In this document: positions 24,886 through 36,463 of the stretch, piece by piece
How the letters are laid out: each line of letters starts with the position of its first letter
How positions within the stretch are numbered: position 1 is the stretch's first letter
Assembly: GCA_029962745.1 (NCBI GenBank)
Contig: CM057165.1
Coordinates: forward strand, 22,716,657-22,780,656
Origin: Echinometra lucunter
Lineage: Eukaryota; Echinodermata; Echinoidea; Camarodonta; Echinometridae
Direction of reading: 5' to 3'
DNA: 64,000 nt
Translations under genes and position numbers: made by a program
Notes under the pieces: generated by a model
Seen by the model: the letters and a program-made list of their open reading frames with translations, nothing else
Databases searched by the model: none
Told to the model about the DNA's origin: nothing

Positions 24886-25383
24886 CTATATCACTGACCT
24901 GGAGACTAGTTCGTGACTAGTTCGAGACTTGAGTCTCCGGGACGTCTCCGGGACGTCTCCTTGAGACCAGCCGTGTCTCCGGGGAGTCACGAGAAGTTTA
25001 AACATGTTCTATTTTTTTGGAGACTTTTCCCAGTCTCCAGCAGGTCTTGGAGACGTCTCTGCGACGTCTCCATCAGTTGTGGAGATTATTTTCACCCGGG
25101 ACGTTGTGGAAACGTCGCCGGGTCGTCGCCGGGTCGTCTCCGGGATGTCACCGCAACTGAGAAGACATCTCAGAGACTTCGCTGCAACTGAGAAGACATC
25201 TCGGAGACGTCCCCACACCTTCCGGGCAAATTGGTTGTCACCTTGTTTCTGAGACGTCTCCGAGGCGTCTCCTAGAAGTCGCGCCTTGGTGAGAGCCTTG
25301 CTCGGAGACGTCACCGTGACTGCAGGGATTCATAAGTTGGAGACGTCACGGCAACGCCTCTGCCAGTGAGATACGGCCTTAAA
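24886..25383. mobile_element. MITE-like element packed with GAGACGTCTCC
   Basis: The ends GGCTATATCACTG and CAGTGAGATACGGCC are loosely inverted. The interior has more than ten occurrences of GAGACGTCTCC or close variants on both strands, which gives overlapping open frames in several frames. These are not genes. Confidence 0.6.
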
Positions 25384-28192
25384 GAGTCCTACTTGATCCT
25401 TTCCCTACATTTTCTCATAATCATCCTTAGTTTTTATCTTCTTCTTTTCCCAGCTGAAAATGAAAAAATAAAGAGCGCACACAAGACTCATTCCAGCGCG
25501 TCTGGCTACATTCTTGAACTCATTTTATAAAGAGTATTATCAATTTCTTTCTTTTTGGTTCACTTGCATTCATCTCTGATTGCTTTTCTAGTTCTCTTAA
25601 TTACCATTTTCCCTTTAATAGCCCCTTTTGTGCCTTCTTATCCTTTTTTTAAGCTGGCTCTATTAGTATTTTCCCATACCTCAACCTCTTTTTTTCCCCA
25701 TTGTCTTTCCTTGTAAAACCCTATCTGTAATCTAGATCAAACAAAATGTACACACATGTATACAAGTACACTTCTCTCTTCGATCATTTTTTTAGGCAAA
25801 CATACATGTAACTTTAGGACCTGTAAACATGGGACTTCATGATATGAACCTTGATAGCAAATTCCTCTACTCAGAAGATTTCTTCATTCAGTAGGAGAAT
25901 TTGATACATCTTTTTTTTTTCCTTTAGTTTAAATACTGGGAAGTATTTCTTGCACACATGCATGGTAGTGGATCCAGGATTCCTTGAACCAGGGGGCAGG
26001 CACAAGTGTAATGTGCAAAATCTCTGACAAGCACAAACATAGACAAACAATGAGGTTAATCACACTTTCAGAGTCATGATTTCATCTAATCATGAGCAAA
26101 ATCATGAGCAAAAAAAAGTTATTAAACAAAAATAATCAAAATATTAATGATAGAACAAATAGCATGAAAAAAAATGAAAAATGAAAAAACACATAAATAC
26201 TAGAAGGCTCTCAAACTTGAGGCGATGGGGAGAGGGGGCACACAGAGGCCCTTGCCCTCTCCTGATTTGCATGAATGTACATGTAGAGATACATGTATAA
26301 TTGTCCATTCTGTAAGTGTCTCTATCAAGGCAAACCACGGTGTGTACAGGTTTGAAATGCATACCAATTTGAACCCTAATTAGTACTGGGGCCCATTGCA
26401 TAAAACTTACTATAATAGTAACTTTACTATAATAGTAACTTTGCTATTATAGCAACTCTTCATGGAATACTGGATTTTGTTTGGCTGTTGAGCACATGCC
26501 ATGCTCAATAGCCAATCAAAATCCAGTATTCCATGAAGAGTTACTATAATAGCAAAGTTACTATTATAGTAAGTTTTATGCAATGGGCCCCTGGTAACTA
26601 TTTTTGTGTTTATAAACCATTAACATAACATTGCACAGTCAATATTTACTCTGTAAACAAGGGTCCCACATCTTCAGCACAGTGAACACATACATGTATA
26701 ATTGAAATCCTCCCTTCTTTCAATGATCTGTACATGTAATGTAGGCTACATACAGTGTATATCATCTTGTGTTAATCACATGGGAATCCAATCAATCCAT
26801 GATGTTCAATAACATACATTTAATTCATTATGGGTAACAAAATAATAATAATAATAAATACAGCATTTGCAATGTGCCATAGATCTATTGAACTTTTCTG
26901 AGGCACAGTGGGATGTAATAGGCCTGTTCACTAATTTTGGCTTAATTGCAGAATATCCTACCATTTTCTCATGTAGGTACATGCATGCATGGGTGCCTCG
27001 TTCTGAAAACGGGTATGGGTCCAGGGTGCATAACGTGGTGGTAGGGTATTCTGCAATTGCTCCCTAATTTTATCCATAGTTGTTGAACAAAAGTTTCCCT
27101 AGACAACTAAGAAGCTTGCTGGAAGCTTGCCAGACATAGCAACAACTAATATATGCAAACAGGATTTCATCCATACAGATGCTATTATGCATAACAGGTG
27201 AACTAAACAGTTGGTAACCAAGGGTTCCTCAGAGAAACATGCATGAATTAAAATACATTAGTAAATAGATCTATTAGAACAAAGATTGGACTTGTTGTTC
27301 TCGTATATATTTCCAGCTGTAGCGTATTGCGGTAAAACATCAAACTTTCCAATCACAATATCTCTGGAATTCTTTATCAATATGTTTTCACCTTGCATCC
27401 ATTCGGAGTCTAAAATTTGCTTTCTGTTTGGTATCTCTTATTAAGAATACTTTTTGGTACAATTTGAGAAACAATGGATGAGACATTGAATTCTTTAGAA
27501 AATTAAAATACCAGGATATGCGTGAAGTTTGGTCAACCCATCATACAGTACCTGTATACATGTACAGCCATATGAGTGTGGTAGTACATGTACACACGCA
27601 TGTGGCTGCATAGACTGCCTCACTCATCCTATGTACTCAAGTAATGATTATTGAACCTCGTCCAGAGTTGCCAATGCGGGTATGGTGAAATCAGGTGATT
27701 GCACGTTAGAAAGTGAGCCCTCTGTGCTCTAAGTCACAGCACATCAATTCCACCATAATGCGCCATGTATGTACGCCACCCGTATGAGCTGAGCATGAGG
27801 TTGGGCAACAAATTAAATGACATTGCCTGGAATGATCCTTTTTGACCTGCATTATTAAGGTAGACATCAATTTTAATGCTCCCAGCTCAATATTTTGAGC
27901 ATGTTGTCAGGAGAAGGGCACAGCATATATTGAAAGGACCAATCCTAAACAACATGCTGGTAAGTGAAATTTCAATATTTCTTCTTTAAAGTTATATTTT
28001 AGTTCATTATCATCACCCCTGATCATTATCATAAATTTGTAGTTTCTACGTTGACTGCATTTATTTGTGTGGCTGAATGGTTTCAACTATGAGTGCACTG
28101 CCTTTTTATGACCAGCTGAGATGACAGATGTCTGATATGGGTAATGATAATCTGTAACTTTTTAGGGCCTAACTTTAGACCCTTTTAATATT
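25384..28192. other. DENND1 intron 1, non-coding apart from the 26388 MITE
   Basis: (AAT)n at 26840-26860, otherwise unassigned AT-rich DNA. Confidence 0.5.
26388..26592. mobile_element. Hairpin MITE, GGGGCCCATTGCATAAAAC ends
   Basis: Inverted arms GGGGCCCATTGCATAAAACT..AGTTTTATGCAATGGGCCCC containing ACTATAATAGTAAC repeats around a short loop (CATGCTCAATAGCC). A related MITE (GGAGCCCGTTGCATAAAAC) sits in the LINE at about 41487-41640. Confidence 0.85.
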
Positions 28193-29570
28193 ATGTCGGG
28201 GGGGGGGGGGTCACTCACAGATGGAAGTATTACCCATGCTTGTCTAAAAAAAATGTCGAATAAGGGTCAAATTCCGACCCTAAGTGTCGACATTTTTTGG
28301 AAAAAGGGTGTCTTTTCAGCCGTACGTTCAACGTTTTTAAGAAAAGGTTTATCATTTAACCGGTTCTTCGACGTTGGGTTCAACCAGGGGTTCAACCTGG
28401 GTTCAAAACCTGGCTGCGCTACCCTGCGGGCCTTCGATGCACCAAACACCACACTTACGAATTGCCGTGGCGAATTGCAAGTCAATTATTCTGTGAATAC
28501 ACTCAGCTCGAATGACTGGCGCCTGGCGCGTTGTTTTGTTTAATGGGGAGCGTTTCATGAAACAATTCACTGACAACTGTTATAATCTACTTGAATCCGG
28601 CTGAAATTCTTACACCTGACTGGCCGAGAGCAAATTTCTCAGTGGAAATCACTGACAGGACGCATCATGAAACACTCCCCTGGCAGGATCAAGGAGCGAG
28701 GAGGAGATGCAGGAGACAGGATTCAGAGAAGTATCGATCGACGCTTCGAGCTTTGCTAGCTAGCTACTGTTACCTCTTGCCGCGAAAAAAAAAAGAACTT
28801 TCGTGGTGTGGTCCGGTAATACCTTAGTAATATGATAATGTTAACATATATTATTCATATTTAGACAATGAAAAATAATAGGTAATAACTGAATAATTAC
28901 ATGTGCAGAAAAGTTAACTGGTGCTGTAAAAAACTTTATTACAAATTCATGCAATTCACCTGTATCTCTACAGGGACTGGATGGAATGCATTTTTTTCTT
29001 AAATCCTTCCATTGTTTCCAAACTTAGTAACTGGCTTATTGAATATAACAGTAATTGGAATCAGAAAATAAATTGGAATCAGAAATTGCTCCTCATAACA
29101 AGAGTTACCTGAATCTGTGTTTTCTATAGTGAGAGTCCTCTGTAATTAACAAATCAATAACATAAAGCTTTGCAATGCTAGCAAAAGAAGACAGTGCAGA
29201 GAAAAGTAGAACAAGAGGGTCAACATGAAGTCTGCATTAATTCTTGTTTCTTCATTCTCTTCATTCTAAAATACCAGTACCACATAAGTAAATGATGTAC
29301 AGCATCTTTGTTTAATTACACCATTTAGGGCTACATTCATACATGTATACTGTGCCAACCAATTTACGCCATTAAGGGGTACATTTTCAAATGTTGTTCT
29401 ACGCCATTTACGCCGTTTTACGGATATATTTTACTTAAACTTACGCCATTTACACCATAGGGGTAGATTTTGACATCAAGGATTATACTATTTACTAGGG
29501 TCCAGATTTGAGGTGCTTGGATGAGCATGGGTACCACTTCCACTGTGAGTGACCCCCCCCCCCCCCTGGG
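28193..29570. mobile_element. Inverted-end element with poly-G/poly-C termini
   Basis: The left G13 then TCACTCACAGATGGAAGTATT is inverted to AGTGGAAGT..TGTGAGTGACC and a C14 run on the right. Further inside lie repeated TTACGCCATTTACGCC segments (29365-29460). A ~116-codon open frame near the left end has no recognisable domain and is probably accidental. No transposase seen. Confidence 0.55.
28551..28682. mobile_element. MITE with GGGGAGCGTTTCATGA ends
   Basis: GGGGAGCGTTTCATGAAAC is inverted to GCATCATGAAACACTCCCC. About 130 bp, nested in the larger G-ended unit 28193-29570. Confidence 0.65.
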
Positions 29571-29877
29571 ATCGTGTCTAACTAAGACACTAACAGTAAC
29601 AGCTATAACTTAGAGTCTAACGAGTAACGGTAACACATCATGACATTAGGCCTCGTATAGTAACCCTGATCCCATGCACTGTTATACTCGTCTGGCTTGG
29701 TCACTCAGAGTGAAACTCTACCATGTCTACAACAATCTAACATGCAGATCTAACATTTACATGACATTTGTTTTTCGAGCGTTACCCAGCTAACATAGAT
29801 CTAACAAAAAGTTACATCTGTTAGTGTTAGAGTCTAACGTTGCCGCGAAATTCGTTGTTCCAGAATAAAAAGTCTGG

Positions 29878-30025
29878 GCTGCGTTTCACGAAACCGTCAT
29901 AAATCTAAGTTCATGGACATCCCATTGAAACGCATGTTAATTCTACAACACGCATTTCAATGGGATGTCCAAGAAGTTAGACTTATGACATGTAGGCCTA
30001 TGACGGTTTCGTGAAACGCAGCCCT
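29878..30025. mobile_element. Hairpin MITE, GGGCTGCGTTTCACGAAAC ends
   Basis: Arms GGGCTGCGTTTCACGAAACC and its complement, plus internal pairing of GGACATCCCATTGAAACGC with its partner. The total is about 148 bp. It lies 500 bp downstream of DENND1 exon 1 within intron 1. Confidence 0.85.
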
Positions 30026-30526
30026 TGCCGTCAGTGGCCGTGCGTCCAGTTTCTGAATGATCATGATCCCGAGCACTCAGGGAGCCATTGGTATGCTGAG
30101 CTGTGCAAATTTATGTGAAATGCTGCCCTCTATAGTTGGAGATAGAAATCACTAAAATAATCAACAAATTCTTGGAAAATGTTTGCTTTTTACACCCAGT
30201 ATGATAACATATCCTATTTTCATTCCATTCCTTCAATTGGATCTAAATTATCTTCATCAAATGAATTTTGAGAAATCTTTTTCTGATCACTGCTCTTGTT
30301 CCTCTGTCCCAGAAATGTGACAGAGAACACTACTTTCCTATGTCAGCAATTTCCACTGTCATGACTGTACAGGCCTAATTCAGTGCAAGGTTATCTGATG
30401 ATAACCTGGCATTCGTGCAAGTGGATCCCGAGTAGAGTTGAGATAGATTCTTTGAAATTTACAACATAAAACAACAATAGACTTCAAATCTACAGTGTGG
30501 TACTAAACAAATTTGTTTTTACTTAC

Positions 30527-30543
30527 TTCAGACGACTACCCAT
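30527..30543 (-). CDS. DENND1: DENND1 (connecdenn) coding exon 1, start codon
   Basis: On the minus strand an ATG at 30543-30541 in good context (A at -3, G at +4) opens a 17-base coding exon, ATG GGT AGT CGT CTG AA, followed directly by GTAAGT. The split codon is completed by the first base of the exon at 17250, giving MGSRLK. Vertebrate DENND1 proteins begin almost identically (MGSRIK as I recall), followed by an acidic/aromatic stretch that also matches exon 2 here. DENND1 proteins are guanine-nucleotide exchange factors for Rab35 and act with AP-2 and clathrin at the plasma membrane and endosomes. The exon is too short to find by ORF length. Its identity rests on the start peptide, the exact donor and phase agreement with exon 2. 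Intron 1 is 13.3 kb. The 5'UTR and promoter should lie just above 30543. The alternative, a chance ATG plus donor, is unlikely given the phase match. Confidence 0.82.
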
Positions 30544-30800
30544 TTTGTTTCAGATGACAACGGGAACTTTAAACTTTACTGAGACATGAAAACAAGTTCT
30601 TACTTCCGGTATAAGTCCTGTTCAGTCTGTATCAGCAGCCATACATACTAGCCTATAATGCAATGTTGACAAAGTGCACATCGCATCGCTATAAGCTATT
30701 GACAGACTGAACTTCGCTTGCATTTCGACTGTTTGACAGTGAAGCCGGTGGTTTGTACGCGCCATCTATTGTTCAGAAACCATTTTCTGTAAATTTGGTG
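30544..30800 (-). promoter_or_regulatory. Probable DENND1 5'UTR and TATA-less promoter region
   Basis: The 250 bp upstream of the DENND1 start codon has no obvious TATA box. It contains a minus-strand CCGGAAGT (30602-30609), the consensus core for ETS factors, and AGATGGC (30761-30767), resembling a YY1 site. Both are typical of TATA-less housekeeping promoters. No transcription start can be fixed from sequence alone, so placement here is inference from position only. Confidence 0.35.
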
Positions 30801-30852
30801 AAATGGCTAACGAACTAAAAGTTCTAGTTCTGTGGAAATGGCTAGTTTTATA

Positions 30853-30965
30853 TGTTGTTGTTGTTAATGTTGTTGTTGTTGTTGTTTTTGTCGTTGTTGT
30901 TGTTGTTGTTGATGATCTTGTTCTTGTTGTTCTTGTTTTTCTTGTTCTTGTTCTTGTGGTGGTGA
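30853..30965 (+). repeat. (GTT)n / GTTCTT microsatellite
   Basis: GTT-rich repeat upstream of DENND1 exon 1, followed by a T-run at 31037-31060. The 65-codon valine-rich frame over it is an artefact. Confidence 0.9.
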
Positions 30966-31448
30966 TCGTTGATTGGGGTGGTGGTTGTTGTTATTGCTAG
31001 GGTTTACTTTTAGTGGTCTTTTAGTTTATCGTGTGTTTTTTTTTTTTTTTTTTTTTTTTTTACTTCTTTTCTTTTTGTCTACTATTCACTTTTTTGATTT
31101 TTTTAATTTTTTTAATCCGATCTAGGCAAATAACATACATTAGAAAAAAAATTATTCTTCTTCTCTTTTTAATGGGGAGTCGGTAGCATCAACACACACA
31201 AAAAAAAGAACACAGACATACACTGTTTCAGCTACCCCTTGCTATCTGGACATTTTGTCCCAGTATATCACATTATATCCAATATTAATTTTATTTCATT
31301 TTCATTTCATTTATTTATCATGTCCATAAAGGATAATTGTTTATATTTACATTTTCAATCTTGCTTCACAACAATTTCACAAGTACAACATAGGCCTATA
31401 ATACTTAATTAAATACGTGTAATTTGTACTCTTTTCACAATGGTCTCA

Positions 31449-31490
31449 GGAGCGTCGCTAGAGCTTTTTTTCAGTGGGGGGGGGGGGTGT
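31449..31490. mobile_element. hAT-like left end
   Basis: CAGGAGCGTCGCTAGAGC followed by a G13 tract resembles the hAT-like termini elsewhere in the window. A partner end GATCGACACCCATG is visible near 36357-36370, but no target duplication supports joining them. Confidence 0.4.
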
Positions 31491-31793
31491 AGAGGCCACT
31501 GATTGCCGACAAACAATGCCACCGATTACCGACGACCAACGTCTATATAAATTCAAACGTATAAAGCCCACTCGGCATGCTCATTTGTGTGCCTCTATCA
31601 TATTTTCCTTCGTTCTTCCTACACATTTCATTCGATTTCAACCAGATTTGGTGACTTTTATATGAGCGAGCGCAGCGAGCCAGGAAAAATATATATACTC
31701 CTTTTCATTTTAGAAGTGATAATTCTTCATCAAAATACCTGATGGGCATATACGACATCCAATATTGCCACAGAAGATATGAAGATATACTGC

Positions 31794-32328
31794 TAGAAAA
31801 AGTACTCCGATAAGAGCCATATATACATTGTTCTCTTCAACTACTTTTTCAATTGCTTGAACTTAGGTAACCTCCAGTCTGTACACTTCAAACAATCTGA
31901 TTATTCTGTTTGTAAACAATATAGCTATCAACATTCTTAGTGTCAACATGTGTTTATTTGCATCCCATGTGCTTAGTATACTTCCTAATTACTCTCCTTT
32001 GTATTCTTTTCCCTTTCTGTTTGTAATTGATCTGACTTAGTTCATTTGTTGTCAAATATTTTCACACAATGACATTCCCAATCGACATTCTTACTGTAAA
32101 CATTTGCTTATCCTATTCTATTTGTTTGGTACCTTTTCAGTTACTTTCCATGTAATCTCATTCCTTTTGTTGGTGATGTAATTGATCTAGTTCAGTTGTT
32201 CTCAAACTTTCCTACTATATAATATAAACAGTTCATCTCACTCAGTGCTTCAGTTCCTGAAGATGATCTAAAATAAAGATCGAAAATTTGAAACTCACAA
32301 TGGCTCTTATCGGAGTACTTTTTCTAGA
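31794..32328. mobile_element. Inverted-end insertion, AGAAAAAGTACTCCGATAAG
   Basis: AGAAAAAGTACTCCGATAAG and GAGCCAT at about 31797-31823 are inverted at 32305-32331. Inside, CCTGAAGATGATCTAAAATA near the right end recalls some retroelement 3' regions, but no protein is seen. Confidence 0.6.
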
Positions 32329-32439
32329 AATATACGACATCTACATTATATATTTGGTCACTTCGCTTGTAGAATTCATTCGCTTTCCCAAACTATCCTG
32401 TATCTAAATATCATATTAGTGAGAACAGCGAGCGAGAAA

Positions 32440-32556
32440 AAACATATGCACTCAACAAAAAAAGAAAGTAAACACTTTTCCAAGTTCAGATTTTTCATAG
32501 AAGACTTGAATAAAAATCAATAGATTATATATCAAATTAAAGGGAATTTCATCATT
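32440..32556 (+). repeat. Inverted duplicate, partner at 37600-37740
   Basis: AACACTTTTCCAAGTTCAGA, then AATAAAAATCAATAGATTAT and AAATTAAAGGGAATTT, matches the minus strand of 37600-37740. The two copies bracket about 5 kb of other repeats. Confidence 0.75.
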
Positions 32557-32759
32557 GGTGTCGATTTGTGTTCGCGCGGGGTTGACTGATGCCGAATATC
32601 TTCGACCGCGGAGCAAAGCGACCGAGCGAGGAAAGGGTGTGGAGGTTCAAACGTGAAGGATAGACTAATTAAGTGGGGGGGGGGGGGGTGTAGGACCTTT
32701 TTTTGCTGCCCATATCTCTGCATCATTAGTCTGATTAATCTACTGTTCCTCCAATTTTG

Positions 32760-34195
32760 AGCTCAGATCCAAGATTATTGAACGTGTGGTAACATCTCAG
32801 CTCGTTCAGTACATGGATGATCATCATCTCTCTGAGTCCTTACAGTCTGCATATAAGAGTGACCATAGCTGTGAGACAGCCCTCCTCAAAGTTCAGGATG
32901 ATGTCCTCCGCAGCATTGACAAACAGAAAGGGATGATGCTGGTAATGCTTGACCTGTCAGCTGCTTTCGATACAATCGATCATCAGATTTTGCTTGATCG
33001 CTTGCACAATACCTTTGGAATTAAAGGTTCAGCTCTTGAATGGATGGCTTCTTACCTTACAAACCGTAGGAGTCATGTCAGCGTGTCTGGTCATCTGTCT
33101 AGGGCGGTTACTTCACATGTTGGTATTCCACAGGGATCAGTCATCGGACCCTTATGATTCACCATGTACATCAGTCCTCTAGGAAATCTTCTCCGTGCTG
33201 AGAATGTGAAATATCATATGTATGCTGATGATGTGCAAATCTATCTTGAGTTTGACCCAAGTGACTCTTCTAGTGTGGAACTCACCCTTAGAGCACTGTC
33301 CAGATGTGTGGGAAAGGTGCAGGAATGGATGACTGTGAACAAGCTAAAACTCAATGAAGAAAAAACAGAGTTTCTTGTTCTTGCCTCCCAACGTCATCTT
33401 CAGCACATACGCGACATCAAATTCGCAGTTGGCACAACACTCATCTCTCCTTCTAAACATGTGCGCAATCTGGGTGTTGCCTTCTCTGCTGATGCAACAA
33501 TGAGCACTCACGTTTCACAGATCTGCAGATCAGCTAACTATTACATCAGAAATCTGTGGAGGGTCAGGAAATTCATTGATACTCCAACTTGTCACACAGC
33601 TGTCCGTGCTTTATGTTATCTAGACTGGACTATTGTAACGCTCTTCTTGGTGGAATCTGTCAAGCTGATTTGGATCAACTGCAGAGAGTACAGAATGCTG
33701 CATCTAGACTTGTGTACCATGTTCGCTTACGTTGTCATGCCACTCCTCTCATACGTCAACTTCACTGGCTGCGAGTCAAGGAGAGAATATCCTTCAAGCT
33801 TCTACTACTGGTTTACAAAGTAGTTAATGGCAGAGCACCAGGGTATGTCAAGGAATGCCTCGTAAGACATTCACATTCTAGGCGCACTCGTCTTTCATCG
33901 TCAGTGACTTTTACTCTACCACGCACCTACAAATTAGCTGGCGATGCAGCTTTCTCCTCTACTGCACCCAGGCTGTGGAATAAGCTCCCCCCTCTTCTGA
34001 AATCGTCACCAACATTGAATCAATTTCAAACGAAATGTGAAGACTTATCTATTTTAATATCCTCATGATTGGACTTTAGACTGACACTGTCACTGCCTGG
34101 TAATTTGTATATATTTTATCTCCTATGCTGACCAGGGATGACATCTCAAAGCGCTTTGTATCTTGTGGAAAAGGCGCTATAGAAATATCTACTAT
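32760..34195 (+). mobile_element. CR1/L2-type LINE, 5'-truncated, RT and C-terminal region, broken
   Basis: A plus-strand non-LTR retrotransposon fragment. It begins inside the reverse transcriptase (KIIERVV at 32771). Motif A is LDLSAAFDTIDH, motif B GIPQGSVIGP, and motif C YADD at about 33221-33232. Then follow the thumb motif VRNLGVAF, RLDYCNALL and the C-terminal APRLWNKLPPLL, ending at a stop near 34068. Two breaks disable it: a TGA at 33155-33157 immediately after motif B, and a frame change near 33615-33640 between the AVRAL and LSRLDY segments. The 3'UTR (34069-34195) ends with two GCGCT motifs and a TATTATTA tail, typical of CR1/L2-group 3' ends. The upstream domains (endonuclease) are absent, as expected of incomplete reverse transcription. 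Family placement is from motif recognition. Confidence 0.88.
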
Positions 34196-34294
34196 TATTA
34201 ATTAACCGCACAAAAATTGTTTTCAAACATTATCGCAGAGGTACATCCTCATTACTTGAATGAGAACTTTAAGGAATTGAACCTTCACTTAGAG

Positions 34295-34965
34295 CAGCGC
34301 TTCTCACCCTTTTTTTAACGCGAGGCCCATTTTGGCTTTGAGAAATTCTTTGAGGCCCACCTTTGCAGGGGCTACGGATTGCCTTTTTTGAGGGGGGTGG
34401 AGACTGACATCCAAACAGGCGGAGTCCTTGGGGGGGGGCTATAGGGGCCCTGGCAGGGTGGAGCCCCCTGAAGCCCTTAGGGTTTTAGAGCTTTGCAAGA
34501 CTATAAAATGAGCCATTTTTAGATATTAAGTTGGGGTTTTTTTCGAATGGGGGGGGGCTGGCTGGCTACATCCCCCCTCCCTTTAGCGGCCCCTGTTTTG
34601 CTCATAATTTCTTTTTAAGGCCAAACTTGCAGAATCTTAATGAGAAGATAAAAACGGTGATTTAACATGACAAAACAAATTAGAGAACGAATCTTGTACT
34701 TATGTGAACGATAACGATACCCCACGTTTCGTACAGAATCTCTTATGAAACTTTTTAACGTATGAAAATAGCATCACTTATATTAAAGATATTGTGAATT
34801 TTATTTTAATGAATTTGACTTGATTCACAACTGAATTCAAGCTTTGTCATGTAACATTTCTTACATTAGACACATTTTCAATTTCATTTTATTTTGAAAA
34901 TATTTTTTGGCCGTCCTTGCGGCCCAACTGACAAAGCTTCGCGGCCCACCGGTTGAGAAGCGCTG
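34295..34965. mobile_element. Non-autonomous hAT-like (Buster/Charlie-type ends) element, TSD ACTTAGAG
   Basis: 671 bp with ends CAGCGCTTCTCA..TGAGAAGCGCTG and a perfect 8-bp duplication ACTTAGAG (34287-34294, 34966-34973). The CAGCGCTTCTCAACC end followed by GGCCC is the classic form of many hAT families. The interior has GGGGGGG runs and no transposase frame. It lies just downstream of the plus-strand LINE. Confidence 0.87.
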
Positions 34966-34984
34966 ACTTAGAGTTTGAACCATC

Positions 34985-35650
34985 CCGTTTCTTATTTTGA
35001 GAGCGAGCGAAGCGAGCGAGCCGAAAATTCCAATTTCTACCTATATAAAAGAAATGTTATTTGTCGTCAAAGTACACTCAAGCAATAATATGTTTGACTA
35101 AATTCAGCACCTCACTGGTCCTGTTTACTTTCCTAAACCACACTATATTTCAAATATTACAAGCGAGGGAGGCGAGATAGGGGAAAACACATTCTTTTAG
35201 TGTTGAAGTGTTATTTTGTCATCAAAATCCACTACAGGTCTATAAAATATCTACATTACATATTCGAGTGAGCGCAGCGAGCGAGGAAAAAAAATAACAT
35301 TCTTTGATAGCCTCAAAGATATCTAAATAGTTTTTGGTCACCTAATTGCCAAATAATGATGCTTTTTGGCGCATCACTTGCCATCTAAAACCATTTTGTT
35401 TCTGTGAGCGAGCGAAGCGAGCTACCGACAAAAACTTTTTTTTTCTAATAAAACGCAGAATTTCCACCAAAATAAATTAGATGAATTTTATGAGGTAGCC
35501 TGTCCCTGTAGTCGATAAAAGCTTTACATCTCGCTGTAAAAATATTGCAATATTCGGACATGTTGCTGAGGAAAAAAGAGCACTTGCCTCCCGATCTTGT
35601 TTCTATGAGCGAGCGGAGCGAGCGAGCGAGAAAGGGCTATTTTTTCAATA
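34985..35650. repeat. GAGCGAGCGAAGCGAGC dispersed units, block A
   Basis: Five units, with the motif at about 34998, 35163, 35268, 35405 and 35607. Each is followed by an A-rich run and AGTGTTATTT(TG)TCATCAAAAT-like sequence. They share the unit of block B but are more diverged. Function unknown. Confidence 0.7.
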
Positions 35651-35751
35651 TTGAAAACAGCTAGGTTCTAGTGTACTGTTACTCCAATTTTATGATTTTA
35701 ATAACATACATTTTATCAGCATCCTCCTTTCTCATATAGGAGTCACTCTGC

Positions 35752-35812
35752 CAGTCACTCTTCCACTCTCCCAAGATGTTGGGGTTGGAGCTAGCAAGAC
35801 TGCATGCCGACT
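35752..35812 (-). mobile_element. Short fragment of the jockey/I-type LINE
   Basis: About 60 bp at more than 90% identity by eye to 41022-41082 in the LINE relic (shared CCAGTCACTCTTCCACT, and GAGCTAGCAAGACTGCATGC). It shows a second, mostly lost copy of the same family in the region. Confidence 0.7.
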
Positions 35813-36463
35813 GAATAGGAATAGGCTACCGGTCACAGGACCATTATCTCATGAAAATTCTTCTGTCATGGGTCTTCTTCCCGTTCGACTCCTTGTAGTT
35901 ATGTATAACATTGGATAGAAAGACAAGATGCAAACCAGTTTCATTTCATATAATAAACCCTGATAAAAATTTTAGCTGGCATTGGTTAAGATAACAAAAG
36001 ATATTGAATGCGAGTAGAACAATAATAGCATACTATTTGATAGAAGGACAAGAAGCAAACCGATTTGCTTTCATGAAAACAGTATTATACCCTCATCAGT
36101 TGGGATGCTTAAAATGCGAGCGAGCGCTGAAAGCCTTTTCCTTTTCCTTTCTTTAAAAAAATTATTTCTTTGCTCTTTATTCTCTTTGTCTTCGTCTTTA
36201 CTTTTGTTTTTTTCTTTGAGGATTATAGGAGGCTACGACATTTTCATGTTTTTCAAGGTGAATTATTGGGGGGGGGATGGTTGTACAGGTCATCCCCCCT
36301 GACCGAAATATTGGGGGGGATATTGGGGGATATATCCCCCCCCCCCATCCCCCCGGGATCGACACCCATGAATTTCATAGTCTTAAAAGCTGGTATGTGA
36401 ATACTAAGATAGACTTTACGCCTTAAAGAACACAAAAGTCCTTAAAGAACACATTCATTTTTC

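Noticed and set aside
28193..28543. 116-codon plus-strand frame starting in a G-run
   Set aside because: Lies at the end of an inverted-end element; no recognisable motif and an overlapping opposite-strand frame of similar quality.
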